A DNA stretch of 64,000 bases from Enterococcus asini ATCC 700915 (GTDB taxonomy: Bacteria > Bacillota > Bacilli > Lactobacillales > Enterococcaceae), in NCBI RefSeq assembly GCF_000407365.1, contig NZ_ASVU01000001.1:496001-560000 (forward strand), in the 5' to 3' direction. Positions 42,915 to 51,203 of the stretch are shown one piece after another. The notes beneath the pieces were generated by a model, which saw only the letters and a list, made by a program, of their open reading frames with translations, was not told the DNA's origin and searched no databases. A program made the position numbers and the translations under genes. The stretch's first letter is position 1. Each line of letters begins with the position of its first letter.

Positions 42915-43349
42915 ATGGCAAAAGGCTTTTTCGTGGAATTAACCACGCTATGTATGATTGAAAATGAACAAGGAGCGATTCTCGTACAAGACCGGCAAAA
43001 ACCCGACTGGCCAGGCTGGACCTTTCCCGGGGGTCATGTGGAAAAAGACGAGTCATTAACCGCCTCCGTCATTCGAGAAGTCAAAGAAGAGTGTGGTTTG
43101 AGTATTCAACCGACTTTTATGGGTGTGGCAGAATGGCGTAACGACCAAAACGGCGACCGAGAATTAGCGGGTCTTTACTACGCCCGGGTGAACAGTGAAG
43201 CCGCCACCAAGAGTGACCGAGGGGATGCTCAGTTTTGGATACCCAAAACAGAATTAACCCCAGAAAAATTAGCCGGCACCTTAGGGAATCTGCTACCGAT
43301 TTTCTTAGGAAACAGTCGTGAACGGACTTTTTATCAGGATAAAGCGTGA
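42915..43349 (+). CDS. Nudix hydrolase (8-oxo-dGTP diphosphatase-like)
   Basis: This 144-residue protein carries a perfect Nudix box GHVEKDESLTASVIREVKEECGL (GX5EX7REVXEEXGL) after the WTFPGG lead. MutT-type housecleaning of oxidised nucleotides is the likely role. AGGAG is spaced eight bases from ATG 42915 and only two from an ATG at 42909, so the former is chosen. A TTGACC/GACAAT pair at 42860-42888 may be its promoter. Confidence 0.85.
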   Translation: MAKGFFVELTTLCMIENEQGAILVQDRQKPDWPGWTFPGGHVEKDESLTASVIREVKEECGLSIQPTFMGVAEWRNDQNGDRELAGLYYARVNSEAATKSDRGDAQFWIPKTELTPEKLAGTLGNLLPIFLGNSRERTFYQDKA

Positions 43350-43355
43350 CTAAAA

Positions 43356-43400
43356 AAACTAGCACCACTGGTTGGGGATTCCTAGCAGTGGTGCTAGTTT
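43356..43400. terminator. Bidirectional terminator Nudix / murR
   Basis: AAACTAGCACCACTG (43356-43370) pairs perfectly with CAGTGGTGCTAGTTT (43386-43400). It overlaps the murR stop by two bases. Confidence 0.9.
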
Positions 43401-44232
43401 AGATTTCAATATTTTTAGTTTGTTGAATACCAGACATACTGTCTTCAAAATTATTGGCTACATAGTTATAAAATAAGATATCTACCACATACAGCTGAGC
43501 CATCAGTGACATAGTGGCAGCAGTTCGCATAGGAATTGATTCTCCGGAAGAAGGCATCAAGACAACTTGTGCTTTGGCAGCAACTTTTGACTTCAACTGT
43601 CCCGTAATACCAATAACAGGTATCCCTAACGATTCCGCTAAACTGCTTAACTTCACAACTTCTGCTGTTTCACCAGAATTAGAAATAGCAATTAAACAAG
43701 CACTCTCTTTTAGAAGCGTCATTGAGGTGGCCATTAAAGTAATATCAGTATTGACTAAACAATGCTTTCCGATACGGCTAAATTTCTGTGAGATGTCTTG
43801 CGCCGCTAGTGAGGAAGCACCCAACCCAAAAGTAAAGACATTCTCTGCATTACGGATCAGTTGAGCAGCTTGCTCCACCTGTTCATTAGCTAATACTTTA
43901 TTCACTTGTTCCACCATATGATTCATACGAAGGGAAACTTTTTTCTTAATATCCTCTACGGAATCACCTTTTTCAACTTCTTTCAAGGATTCTGTACTAG
44001 AAATTGTTGTCAATGCCGCAGAAACTCGTTGCTTTAATTCGGTAAATCCTTTCAATCCTAACATTTTCGAGAAGCGTACTAGAGTAGCCGAACTAACATC
44101 CAGTCTACCTGCCAATTCGTGGACACTCATCGGCAATAATTTTTCTGGATTTTCGATAATATAGTTAGCAATCTTCTGTTCTCCTGCTGTATAAGATTGG
44201 ATATTTTGTTGGATCTGCAGTAAGACATTCAT
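43399..44232 (-). CDS. murR: MurR/RpiR-family transcriptional regulator
   Basis: This 277-residue protein has an N-terminal HTH_6 domain (residues ~1-77; LAGRLDVSSATLVRFSKMLG) and a C-terminal SIS sugar-phosphate domain (~residues 125-255; GLGASSLAAQDIS, ISNSGETAEVV). In other bacteria MurR represses MurNAc genes and is released by MurNAc 6-phosphate. It is the last gene of the mupG-IIC-GNAT-PIG-L-murQ-murR operon, 44 bases after murQ. Its likely operator is the repeated element at 49270-49324. Confidence 0.88.
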   Translation of the reverse strand: MNVLLQIQQNIQSYTAGEQKIANYIIENPEKLLPMSVHELAGRLDVSSATLVRFSKMLGLKGFTELKQRVSAALTTISSTESLKEVEKGDSVEDIKKKVSLRMNHMVEQVNKVLANEQVEQAAQLIRNAENVFTFGLGASSLAAQDISQKFSRIGKHCLVNTDITLMATSMTLLKESACLIAISNSGETAEVVKLSSLAESLGIPVIGITGQLKSKVAAKAQVVLMPSSGESIPMRTAATMSLMAQLYVVDILFYNYVANNFEDSMSGIQQTKNIEI

Positions 44233-44276
44233 CGTTTTTCATCTCCCATAAATCATCCTACCACACTCTTAATTTC

Positions 44277-45167
44277 TCAGTCTATAATTTTAGCTAAAGC
44301 GCCCTCATTGTCTTTAATCAGCGTTCTAGCTTGATCTACGTCTAGTTTTTTTTCAATCATTACGATTGCTGTATTCACTTCATTATTTGTCAATTTCATC
44401 GTTTCCGCAGCTTTTTGACGAGAACTTCCGGTAGCTTCGCAAATAATTCGAATTCCTCGGTCAACCAATTTTTCATTGGTAGTCTGAACATTGATCATCA
44501 AATTTTGATAGACATATCCTAGCTTAATCATGATTCCAGTAGAGATCATATTCAGAATCATTTTTTGAGCAGTACCAGCCTTCATTCGAGTTGATCCAGT
44601 AACAACCTCTGGGCCTACTGGTACATCGATGGGAATTATAGCAATTTGGCCAATTTGACTCTGTGGATTGCAAGAAATAGCAATAGTCAAAGCCCCGATG
44701 TCATTGGCATATTCTAAGCCACCGATTACGTATGGTGTGCGACCGCTAGCTGCCAGACCAATAACAACATCCTCCTTGCTCAAGCTGATTGCTTTCAAGT
44801 CTTCAACTGCCAGCTCTTTACTATCTTCCGCCCCTTCTACGGCTCGGACAAAGGCTTGATTTCCACCAGCAATCAATCCAATCGCGCGATCCGGAGAGAT
44901 ACCGTAAGTCGGAACTAGCTCTACTGCATCAAGTAACCCCAGCCGTCCACTTGTACCGGCACCGATATAGATCAGCCTGCCACCTTTCTTATAACGTGCA
45001 GAGCCTTGATCCACCGCTTCAGCAATCAGCTCTAATTTTTCACCGACTTGCTGTGCGATTGTTTGATCCTCTTGATTGATGATCCTCAACATTTCCGCTG
45101 TAGAAACTCGGTCAATCTGTAAGCTATTTGGATTTCTTTTTTCGGTATCCAGATTCTCAATTCTCAT
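44277..45167 (-). CDS. murQ: N-acetylmuramic acid 6-phosphate etherase
   Basis: This 296-residue SIS-domain enzyme removes the lactyl ether from MurNAc 6-phosphate to give GlcNAc 6-phosphate. The family signatures YIGAGTSGRLGLLDAVE, AEDSKE and GPEVVTGSTRMKAGTAQK are intact, including the glutamate used in catalysis. GAGGG precedes the ATG. Key marker that this operon recycles or scavenges cell-wall sugars. Confidence 0.95.
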   Translation of the reverse strand: MRIENLDTEKRNPNSLQIDRVSTAEMLRIINQEDQTIAQQVGEKLELIAEAVDQGSARYKKGGRLIYIGAGTSGRLGLLDAVELVPTYGISPDRAIGLIAGGNQAFVRAVEGAEDSKELAVEDLKAISLSKEDVVIGLAASGRTPYVIGGLEYANDIGALTIAISCNPQSQIGQIAIIPIDVPVGPEVVTGSTRMKAGTAQKMILNMISTGIMIKLGYVYQNLMINVQTTNEKLVDRGIRIICEATGSSRQKAAETMKLTNNEVNTAIVMIEKKLDVDQARTLIKDNEGALAKIID

Positions 45168-45183
45168 TGTTTTCCCTCATTTT

Positions 45184-45855
45184 CTATAGGGTATTGTCAA
45201 TCATGGGAGCAATCATAAAGGCTTTGACAAATTCTTTTGAATCAACCTCTACTGCTCTGATTTTCCCCATGGTCGTATAGTAATCCCGATATGGCATGGA
45301 ATTAACCTTCCCATTGAAGATTGCATAGTTGCTCAAGGCAGTGAACCATTTATTAACTTGCTTTTGAGATACCTCCAGATATTTGTTAGGAGTAAATCCA
45401 GCTAAATCTTCACAGTTTTCTCCGTAAAGCAGATCAATGTCCACACCTTCTAAGCGTAATTGACGGACAGCCTGAGTCACTGTTTCATAGGTGTAATAAT
45501 GTCGTGGATGTAACGTACCTCGCGCATGGGTTACCACTAGGTCAACCTTCTCCTTTACGAAGTAATCTTTTAACATCTGGATGAATTCCCCTTCGCTAGG
45601 CAAAGTAGCTGAACTGTAGCCAAAGGAATAAAAATCACATCCCATTTCCGCTGCAACTGCTTCATTTTCCGCACGCAATTGTTCCAAATACGCAGCTTTT
45701 TCTGCTTCTGTTGCATTCGGATCTTCAAGACGTCCTGTTGTGACGTGCATAAAGGTACAATGAACCCCTTGTTCCGCATATTGAATCAGCAATGGTCCCC
45801 CCATTAATTCAGCATCTAAGGAGTGTCCGCCAATACTTACAACTCGTTTTTTCAT
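45184..45855 (-). CDS. PIG-L-family deacetylase-like protein, catalytic Asp missing
   Basis: This 223-residue protein has the PIG-L (LmbE) fold, whose members remove N-acetyl groups from GlcNAc-containing substrates using zinc. The usual HPDDxE motif reads HSLDAE (residues 11-16). The zinc ligands His11 and Asp14 and the third ligand His119 (in HPRH, usually HPDH) remain, but Leu13 replaces the catalytic base Asp and Arg118 replaces the second Asp. So either the chemistry differs or the protein binds sugar without deacetylating. It overlaps the GNAT stop by four bases and precedes murQ by 16. The likely ligand is a MurNAc/GlcNAc compound; this is inference. Confidence 0.8.
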   Translation of the reverse strand: MKKRVVSIGGHSLDAELMGGPLLIQYAEQGVHCTFMHVTTGRLEDPNATEAEKAAYLEQLRAENEAVAAEMGCDFYSFGYSSATLPSEGEFIQMLKDYFVKEKVDLVVTHARGTLHPRHYYTYETVTQAVRQLRLEGVDIDLLYGENCEDLAGFTPNKYLEVSQKQVNKWFTALSNYAIFNGKVNSMPYRDYYTTMGKIRAVEVDSKEFVKAFMIAPMIDNTL

Positions 45856-46793
45856 TTTTTTAATTCCTTTCTAGACAATTCATACGTACGGTAAATTTCA
45901 AACCCATGTTTCCGGTAAAAATCAATCGTTTTCCCGTGAGTCCATAGGAAGAAAGTGTAGTAAATTCCACGTTTAATCAAATCATCGAGCATAACTTCTA
46001 ACAGTGCACTCCCCAATCCTTTAGAACGGATTTTCGAGCTAACACCAATTGGGCCAAATCGAGTATCGTTTCCATCAATCTTACGCATCGTGAACCCAAT
46101 TACTTGATCATCTTCGTCTACTGCTAAGAAAATTGTTTCACTAGCTTCCCCTGCTTGCATTGCTAACAAAAGATTACGATGCCATCCACCACCAAATTCC
46201 GCTTCAGCAAATTCTAAGATTTTTGCATAATAACGGTCTTCATATGGCATAATCCGAATTCCTTGTTTTCGTTTTTCTGCTAAAATAGACTCTACGTCTA
46301 CTTCATGATTAGTTAAAACAGCCCCCATACTAACAGCATCCCCTTTATCCAGATACCCTAGTGCTTTGAAAAAGGCTAGGCCTTCCGTATAGCGAAGGTC
46401 AATACCTGGAGCAAAGTAATTTGGACTGAAGGCACACAAGGTAATCTCAGTTGCTCCTGCTGTTTGAAGATCTTCCTCTACTTGGCTAACCAATGCTTTG
46501 GCAATTCCTTGTCTTTTCCAGGATTGTGCCACCGCAACTTGTAAAATCCATCCTCGAGTTGGTTCTAGTCCTCGCGTTAGATAAGGAACTTGACGCTTGA
46601 TTCCATAAACAAAACCAACCACTTGATTATCGGCAATAGCCAGTTTGAACAACTGGCTATTGAAATTTTCATCGTAAAGAATTTGCTCGAAAAAGCGTTC
46701 TTTCGAAATACGATCATAGACTAATTCTTGATTCCACAGTTGAAGGATTTCCTCCAACCGATCAATTGAAAACTCTTGATACGTAATATTCAT
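45852..46793 (-). CDS. Tandem GNAT-family acetyltransferase
   Basis: This 313-residue protein has two GNAT domains. The first (~residues 1-150) has the acetyl-CoA loop VAQSWKRQGIAKALV. The second (~residues 165-313) has VSSKIRSKGLGSALLEVML. The tandem layout resembles MshD of mycothiol synthesis, where a PIG-L enzyme (MshB) acts in the same pathway. Here it is coupled by an ATGA overlap to the PIG-L gene in a MurNAc operon. An N-acetyltransferase acting on an amino sugar made in this pathway is a reasonable guess; nothing in the sequence gives the substrate. Confidence 0.82.
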   Translation of the reverse strand: MNITYQEFSIDRLEEILQLWNQELVYDRISKERFFEQILYDENFNSQLFKLAIADNQVVGFVYGIKRQVPYLTRGLEPTRGWILQVAVAQSWKRQGIAKALVSQVEEDLQTAGATEITLCAFSPNYFAPGIDLRYTEGLAFFKALGYLDKGDAVSMGAVLTNHEVDVESILAEKRKQGIRIMPYEDRYYAKILEFAEAEFGGGWHRNLLLAMQAGEASETIFLAVDEDDQVIGFTMRKIDGNDTRFGPIGVSSKIRSKGLGSALLEVMLDDLIKRGIYYTFFLWTHGKTIDFYRKHGFEIYRTYELSRKELKK

Positions 46794-46816
46794 TAGAAAT
46801 TCCTCCTATACTTAAC

Positions 46817-48151
46817 TTATTCTACTGCTTGTTCTGCTTCCATTAGTTTTTCTTTTTCCAATTCTTGTTTTTCATAAACTTTAAAGAATGGATAGAAGAT
46901 AAAGAAAATCAAAACAAAGTTTAACAAACTGATGATCAAAGAGCTTACCTTAAACCCGGAACCAATAAAAGCGGCTAAAGGAGCGGGCATTGTCCAAACA
47001 GTCATAGCAACCATTGGAGGGGTCAACCCTAGGAAAGCCAAACCAACATTCAATAAGAACGTGCAAGCAAAACCAATTACCCACGGAACAAACATAATTG
47101 GATTCAAAACTACTGGTAGACCGTACATCACAGGTTCCGCAATATTAAAAATTGTTCCTGGCAATGATAGTTTTCCTAAGACATTGAAGCGTTTCACTTT
47201 AGATAAGGTACACAATAGTGCCACTGGGAATAGACTTACCCGAACGTAGTTATTAATCCATTGTTCTGTAAACATGTAAGGAATGTCTTTGTGGGCACTA
47301 AAAGCTGCAATGTTATCAGTAATCTGAGTTGTCCAGATTGGGCTCATCACGCTGCTAACGATATTTGACCCATGCAATCCGACAAACCATAAAAGCCGAT
47401 CCAATAAAAAGGCAAAGAACTGAGTAACCCAACTGCTCCCACCAACTACTAAATAAGAGAAGAGCTTGTTGAAGATTGTTAAGAAATCAAAATTTTCGAA
47501 TCCTTGACCAAAAATAGCAAAAACAATCACGACTAAGGTAACCGGAACGATACTAGTAAAAGCTGCTGCAATCATTGGTGGTACGCCATTTGGCATCTTG
47601 ATTGTAATGTCTTTTTTTACCAAGAAGGTATATAGTTCCACTGATAAAATACTGATGATAATCCCTGCAAACAGACTTGGAGAGCCTAAAATATAGTTTG
47701 GCCAATCAAAATTCTCACTCAATTTTGCAAAATCGATAAAGCATAAAAGAGAAACACCAGAAAGCACACTAGTCACCAAAGGAGTTACTTTGGGAACTTT
47801 TTGAGAATTGATTTTTCCTAAATTGTAGCCATTCAAAATCGCTACTAATAATGCCAATATATTAATTGTGACAAAAACTAATTGCAATAAGATTGGCTGA
47901 ACTGGGGTAATGATTTTCGTTAAAAAGTCAGCAACTTGTGGCAAATTAAACCCACCATCTGAAGTGAATAATCCAGGAAGATTATTAATCAGTGTCGCCG
48001 TCGCACCAATAATCATATAGGGCATTAGAGTCATAAATGTCATTTGCAACGACTCTAAATATTTCATCTTGGACAAACGAACCAAAGGAGGAGAAACTTT
48101 GTTTTCAATAAAGTCGGTGATTTTGGTCAAAATTCCAGCTGAGTTTTCCAT
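46817..48151 (-). CDS. PTS sugar transporter subunit IIC (lactose/cellobiose family)
   Basis: This 444-residue, roughly ten-helix membrane protein matches the CelB/LacE-type EIIC, with NGYNLGKIN, the LHGSNIVSSVMSP loop and the NIAEPVMYGLPVVLNP signature containing the sugar-binding Glu. No EIIA or EIIB is in the operon or window, so it must use components encoded elsewhere. S. aureus and E. coli import MurNAc through the glucose-family MurP; this IIC is of a different family. In this operon it may carry the MurNAc-GlcNAc disaccharide. It begins three bases after the mupG stop. Confidence 0.9.
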   Translation of the reverse strand: MENSAGILTKITDFIENKVSPPLVRLSKMKYLESLQMTFMTLMPYMIIGATATLINNLPGLFTSDGGFNLPQVADFLTKIITPVQPILLQLVFVTINILALLVAILNGYNLGKINSQKVPKVTPLVTSVLSGVSLLCFIDFAKLSENFDWPNYILGSPSLFAGIIISILSVELYTFLVKKDITIKMPNGVPPMIAAAFTSIVPVTLVVIVFAIFGQGFENFDFLTIFNKLFSYLVVGGSSWVTQFFAFLLDRLLWFVGLHGSNIVSSVMSPIWTTQITDNIAAFSAHKDIPYMFTEQWINNYVRVSLFPVALLCTLSKVKRFNVLGKLSLPGTIFNIAEPVMYGLPVVLNPIMFVPWVIGFACTFLLNVGLAFLGLTPPMVAMTVWTMPAPLAAFIGSGFKVSSLIISLLNFVLIFFIFYPFFKVYEKQELEKEKLMEAEQAVE

Positions 48152-48154
48152 CTT

Positions 48155-49225
48155 TCATTCCTCAATTCTTTTTTTATTTTTTCGAATCTCAATTTCTTGA
48201 GCCGAATTCAAATGTTGTAGCAACGGGAGATCGTCATGGCAAATCTTGCCGATAACATTGACCTTTTTATCTGCGGCCAAATCACGTTTGGCAATTTGCA
48301 GTTCGCCTAGATACCGGCCATAATTTTGATTATCCATAGTAATCGAACCTCTCACTCGTTTCACGCAATTTTCTGCCTTGATGTGTTTAATTCCCCACAA
48401 TCTAGCTTGTTCAGAACGAAAAACATCACGAGCTACATCTTTACGATTCACATGACTGCGTATCACCCATTGCTCATAACCAGATTGAACTTCTTCTGCA
48501 AAAAGTAGAATTTTTTGCTCCTCTTGATACATTAGAAATTGTTCCCGAGCCCTTTGACTGAGCCCTTCATCTCCAATGTATACGCTATCAGTTTGCATTT
48601 GAAAAAGATCTAAGGCACCTGCTAAAGGTGTAACTCTTCGATGGTCTTCCAAAGTTGGCAGCCCTTCGAAAAGCGGCTGACGTAAGTTTTCATCCCCTGG
48701 AACAAAGGCAACAGTTTTCAATCCCAATTGTTTCAGCCATGCATTTTTTTGACTAAAGAACTCCGCAGAAATTCCCGTCTCTGGACGCGGATAATAGTTA
48801 TGCCACGCTTCGATTTTGTTAAAATCTGCTTGATAGTTCTGTAATTCACGTACATCTTCTTCTGTGATAGTGCTTGCATTTAATCCCACCCGAATCGTTT
48901 GGGAAAGTTCGGCAATTTTTTGATTGTCAATCCCGCCGTCAATTCGTAATCCGGTTACTCCCACAGCCTTCACTTGTTCCAGATTAGTTAAAGAAAAACC
49001 TGCTTTTGACAATGATTCCAAAGAAATATCGACCATTAAATCCAAATGATTCGCTTGAGCAACTGATCCAAGGGAGGTTAAATAAGTTTTATACTCATTG
49101 CTATTTTCCTCTGGAATTTGTAGAGAAGTAAAAATTCCTTGAAATCCTTGCGCCGCCATTTGTTCAATATAGACTTGCTTCGAATTTGTAAGCGGTTGAT
49201 TTAAATAGATTGAAAAACCAAACAT
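48155..49225 (-). CDS. mupG: 6-phospho-N-acetylmuramidase (MupG, DUF871/GH170)
   Basis: This 356-residue protein belongs to DUF871, which in S. aureus is MupG, splitting MurNAc 6P-GlcNAc to MurNAc 6P and GlcNAc. The N-terminal GFSIYLNQPL, TIM-barrel stretches (VGLNASTITEEDV, FNKIEAWHNYYPRPETG) and the C-terminal cyclophilin-like part (GIKHIKAENCVKRVRGSI, RYLGELQIAKRDL) are all present. Start at 49225 (MFGFSIYLN); an upstream in-frame ATG at 49264 lies in the promoter. First gene of the operon. Confidence 0.9.
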   Translation of the reverse strand: MFGFSIYLNQPLTNSKQVYIEQMAAQGFQGIFTSLQIPEENSNEYKTYLTSLGSVAQANHLDLMVDISLESLSKAGFSLTNLEQVKAVGVTGLRIDGGIDNQKIAELSQTIRVGLNASTITEEDVRELQNYQADFNKIEAWHNYYPRPETGISAEFFSQKNAWLKQLGLKTVAFVPGDENLRQPLFEGLPTLEDHRRVTPLAGALDLFQMQTDSVYIGDEGLSQRAREQFLMYQEEQKILLFAEEVQSGYEQWVIRSHVNRKDVARDVFRSEQARLWGIKHIKAENCVKRVRGSITMDNQNYGRYLGELQIAKRDLAADKKVNVIGKICHDDLPLLQHLNSAQEIEIRKNKKRIEE

Positions 49226-49255
49226 TATATCATCTCTCTTTCCTTTCGCATGGTT

Positions 49256-49284
49256 ATCATACAACGAAAGAAATATTATTTCAA
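49256..49284 (-). promoter_or_regulatory. mupG operon promoter
   Basis: On the minus strand TTGAAA (plus 49279-49284), an exact 17-base spacer and TATGAT (49256-49261) lie just ahead of the mupG ribosome binding site. Confidence 0.8.
49270..49282. promoter_or_regulatory. MurR operator candidate, proximal
   Basis: GAAATATTATTTC has GAAAT/ATTTC inverted ends and overlaps the -35 and spacer of the operon promoter. A second copy lies 42 bases away. Confidence 0.5.
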
Positions 49285-49311
49285 TATATTTATAAATAAA
49301 AATATTAAAAA

Positions 49312-49324
49312 GAAATATTGTTCC
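49312..49324. promoter_or_regulatory. MurR operator candidate, distal
   Basis: GAAATATTGTTCC matches the proximal element at 10 of 13 positions. Start-to-start distance is 42 bases, about four helical turns, which would place two bound dimers on one face of the DNA. Confidence 0.4.
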
Positions 49325-49333
49325 TTTTCGAAT

Positions 49334-49363
49334 TAAAAAAACTCCCGCCCATTGGACAGGAAT
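49334..49363 (-). terminator. Terminator of the flippase gene
   Basis: TCCCGCCC (49343-49350) pairs with GGACAGGA (49354-49361) using two G-U pairs in the minus-strand RNA, followed by seven T on the minus strand. Confidence 0.7.
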
Positions 49364-49369
49364 TTTACC

Positions 49370-51013
49370 TTACTTAATCTTCAATTTCCGGCGAATCTTC
49401 GTCGCGGTAGAGCCTAGTAGTTTGTCAGCCAAGCCGACTTTCAAGGACAGGTAGACGTAACTTGCGCCCCCTATTAAGGCAGTCCCCATAATGATAACAA
49501 AGGAACCAATCTTCCCTTCTGCAGAGAAGAACAAGCCTAAGAATGCCCGGGTAACAAAGGCTAAGACGACCATAATCAAACTGATGATAAAAATCAAGAT
49601 GATTCGGCGGAAGGTAAAGGACTTGTTGAAACGGGAGACTTTGTGGAGTTTCCAGAGATTCAATGCCACCGTGGCGCCGAAACCAATCATAGTAGAAAGC
49701 AATGGTCCGTAGACTTCAAAGACCCGAATCAAAGGATACTGGGTCACCAGCTTCACCAAGAAACCAATTAAGAAAAACAAAATGGCCGAGCCGTTTTCAT
49801 ACATCCCCTGGAGCATGCTTGAAGTCATGGTGTACAAGCCAAGGAATAAGCCGCTGACGCAAGCTACCACTAACACGCGACTGCCCAGATTGCTTGGAGC
49901 GTAAAACAAAGTATTCAAAGGATAGGCTAAAATAATTAAACCAAATGTTGCTGGGAACATGACAAAGGCAAAGAGCTGCAAGTTATTGGAAATCAACTTG
50001 GCCAAGTCTCTTTGGCGGTTCAATGTCTTCGCCTCGGTAATTAAAGGCAAACCGGTTAAGGCAATGGATGTAGCCAGACCGATGACCACCATGGTTAATT
50101 TATCTGGATTGGCACTAAAGATTGAAAAGAGCTTTTGTAATTGAGCAGAGGAATAAGTGGTAAAGCCTTGCATAAAGCGGACAAAGGTCACCTGATCCAC
50201 CAGTTTAAAGATGGTAATACCGGTCCCGATGATAATGAAAGGAATCGCTTCACGAATGGTTTCCACCACGAGTTCCCGGGTGTCTAATTTCACCCGATTG
50301 GCACTCATTTCGATTAACGCCTGGGTGCGGGCACGATTTTTTTGCATGTAGTACAGCAAGACCGCAATACTTGCGACCGCTCCGATAAAGGCGGCGAAAG
50401 TGGATTGCACCACGGCTTCTTCATAGTTGCCACTGCCCATCTTCATGATGATAAAGGTGGCTAATAATAGATAAAACACTCGGGCGACTTGTTCCACGAT
50501 TTGGGAAATCGCATAGGGCATCATGTCGCTTTGCCCTTGGAAAAAGCCCCGAATAACACTCATACAAGGAATCACGAGCACCGCTACACTTAAAGAGCGA
50601 ATGACCGGTACCAACTCAGCTCCCCCACCGGATATCTCGGCTAACCACGGGGAGGATAGATACATGATGCCACTCATCACGGCCCCGAAAATCGCCATGA
50701 CCACTAAAGCATTTTTAAAGAGCTTGCGACTGACGCCATATTCATTTAAAGAATTATAATGGGCGGTCTGCTTGCCAATCGCCGCGGGAATCCCGGCGGT
50801 GGAAATCATTAAAAATAGGGCATAGAAATTATAGCCCATATTGAACAAGGCATTTGCTTGATAGGCTTGAGTGCCCATCCAGTAAAACCAAGGCATGACG
50901 TAGATGGCGCCTAAAAGGCGGGAACCGATATTGCCGATGGTCAGCCAAGTGGACCCTCGCGCCATGCGTTCCTCATTCGTCAAAGCCTGTTGGGGATGCT
51001 TATTTTCAGCCAT
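49370..51013 (-). CDS. murJ: Lipid II flippase, MurJ/YtgP type
   Basis: This 547-residue, 14-helix protein belongs to the MOP flippase superfamily (polysaccharide biosynthesis protein). Its position divergent to murE matches pneumococcal ytgP/murJ, the lipid II flippase of cell-wall synthesis. NIGSRLLGAIYVMPW and the PAAIGKQTAHYNSL region match the YtgP group. GGGAG eight bases before ATG 51013 fixes the start; the in-frame ATGs at 51034 and 51028 lack one. A role in capsule export is less likely, since no capsule genes are near. Confidence 0.87.
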   Translation of the reverse strand: MAENKHPQQALTNEERMARGSTWLTIGNIGSRLLGAIYVMPWFYWMGTQAYQANALFNMGYNFYALFLMISTAGIPAAIGKQTAHYNSLNEYGVSRKLFKNALVVMAIFGAVMSGIMYLSSPWLAEISGGGAELVPVIRSLSVAVLVIPCMSVIRGFFQGQSDMMPYAISQIVEQVARVFYLLLATFIIMKMGSGNYEEAVVQSTFAAFIGAVASIAVLLYYMQKNRARTQALIEMSANRVKLDTRELVVETIREAIPFIIIGTGITIFKLVDQVTFVRFMQGFTTYSSAQLQKLFSIFSANPDKLTMVVIGLATSIALTGLPLITEAKTLNRQRDLAKLISNNLQLFAFVMFPATFGLIILAYPLNTLFYAPSNLGSRVLVVACVSGLFLGLYTMTSSMLQGMYENGSAILFFLIGFLVKLVTQYPLIRVFEVYGPLLSTMIGFGATVALNLWKLHKVSRFNKSFTFRRIILIFIISLIMVVLAFVTRAFLGLFFSAEGKIGSFVIIMGTALIGGASYVYLSLKVGLADKLLGSTATKIRRKLKIK

Positions 51014-51203
51014 GTAGTTTACTCCCATTCTCATTGATAGACATAGTTCCTATTTTACTAGAAAATTTAGTAGGAACAACCGTTTTTCAAAACTTTTAAC
51101 AACTTCACTGCCTTTTCTTAGGGCAAACTTCGCCAATCTGTCTCTGATAGGTCACTTATGCTATAATGGAAAAAGAATTTTTCCAGGAAACGAGGGAATT
51201 TAC

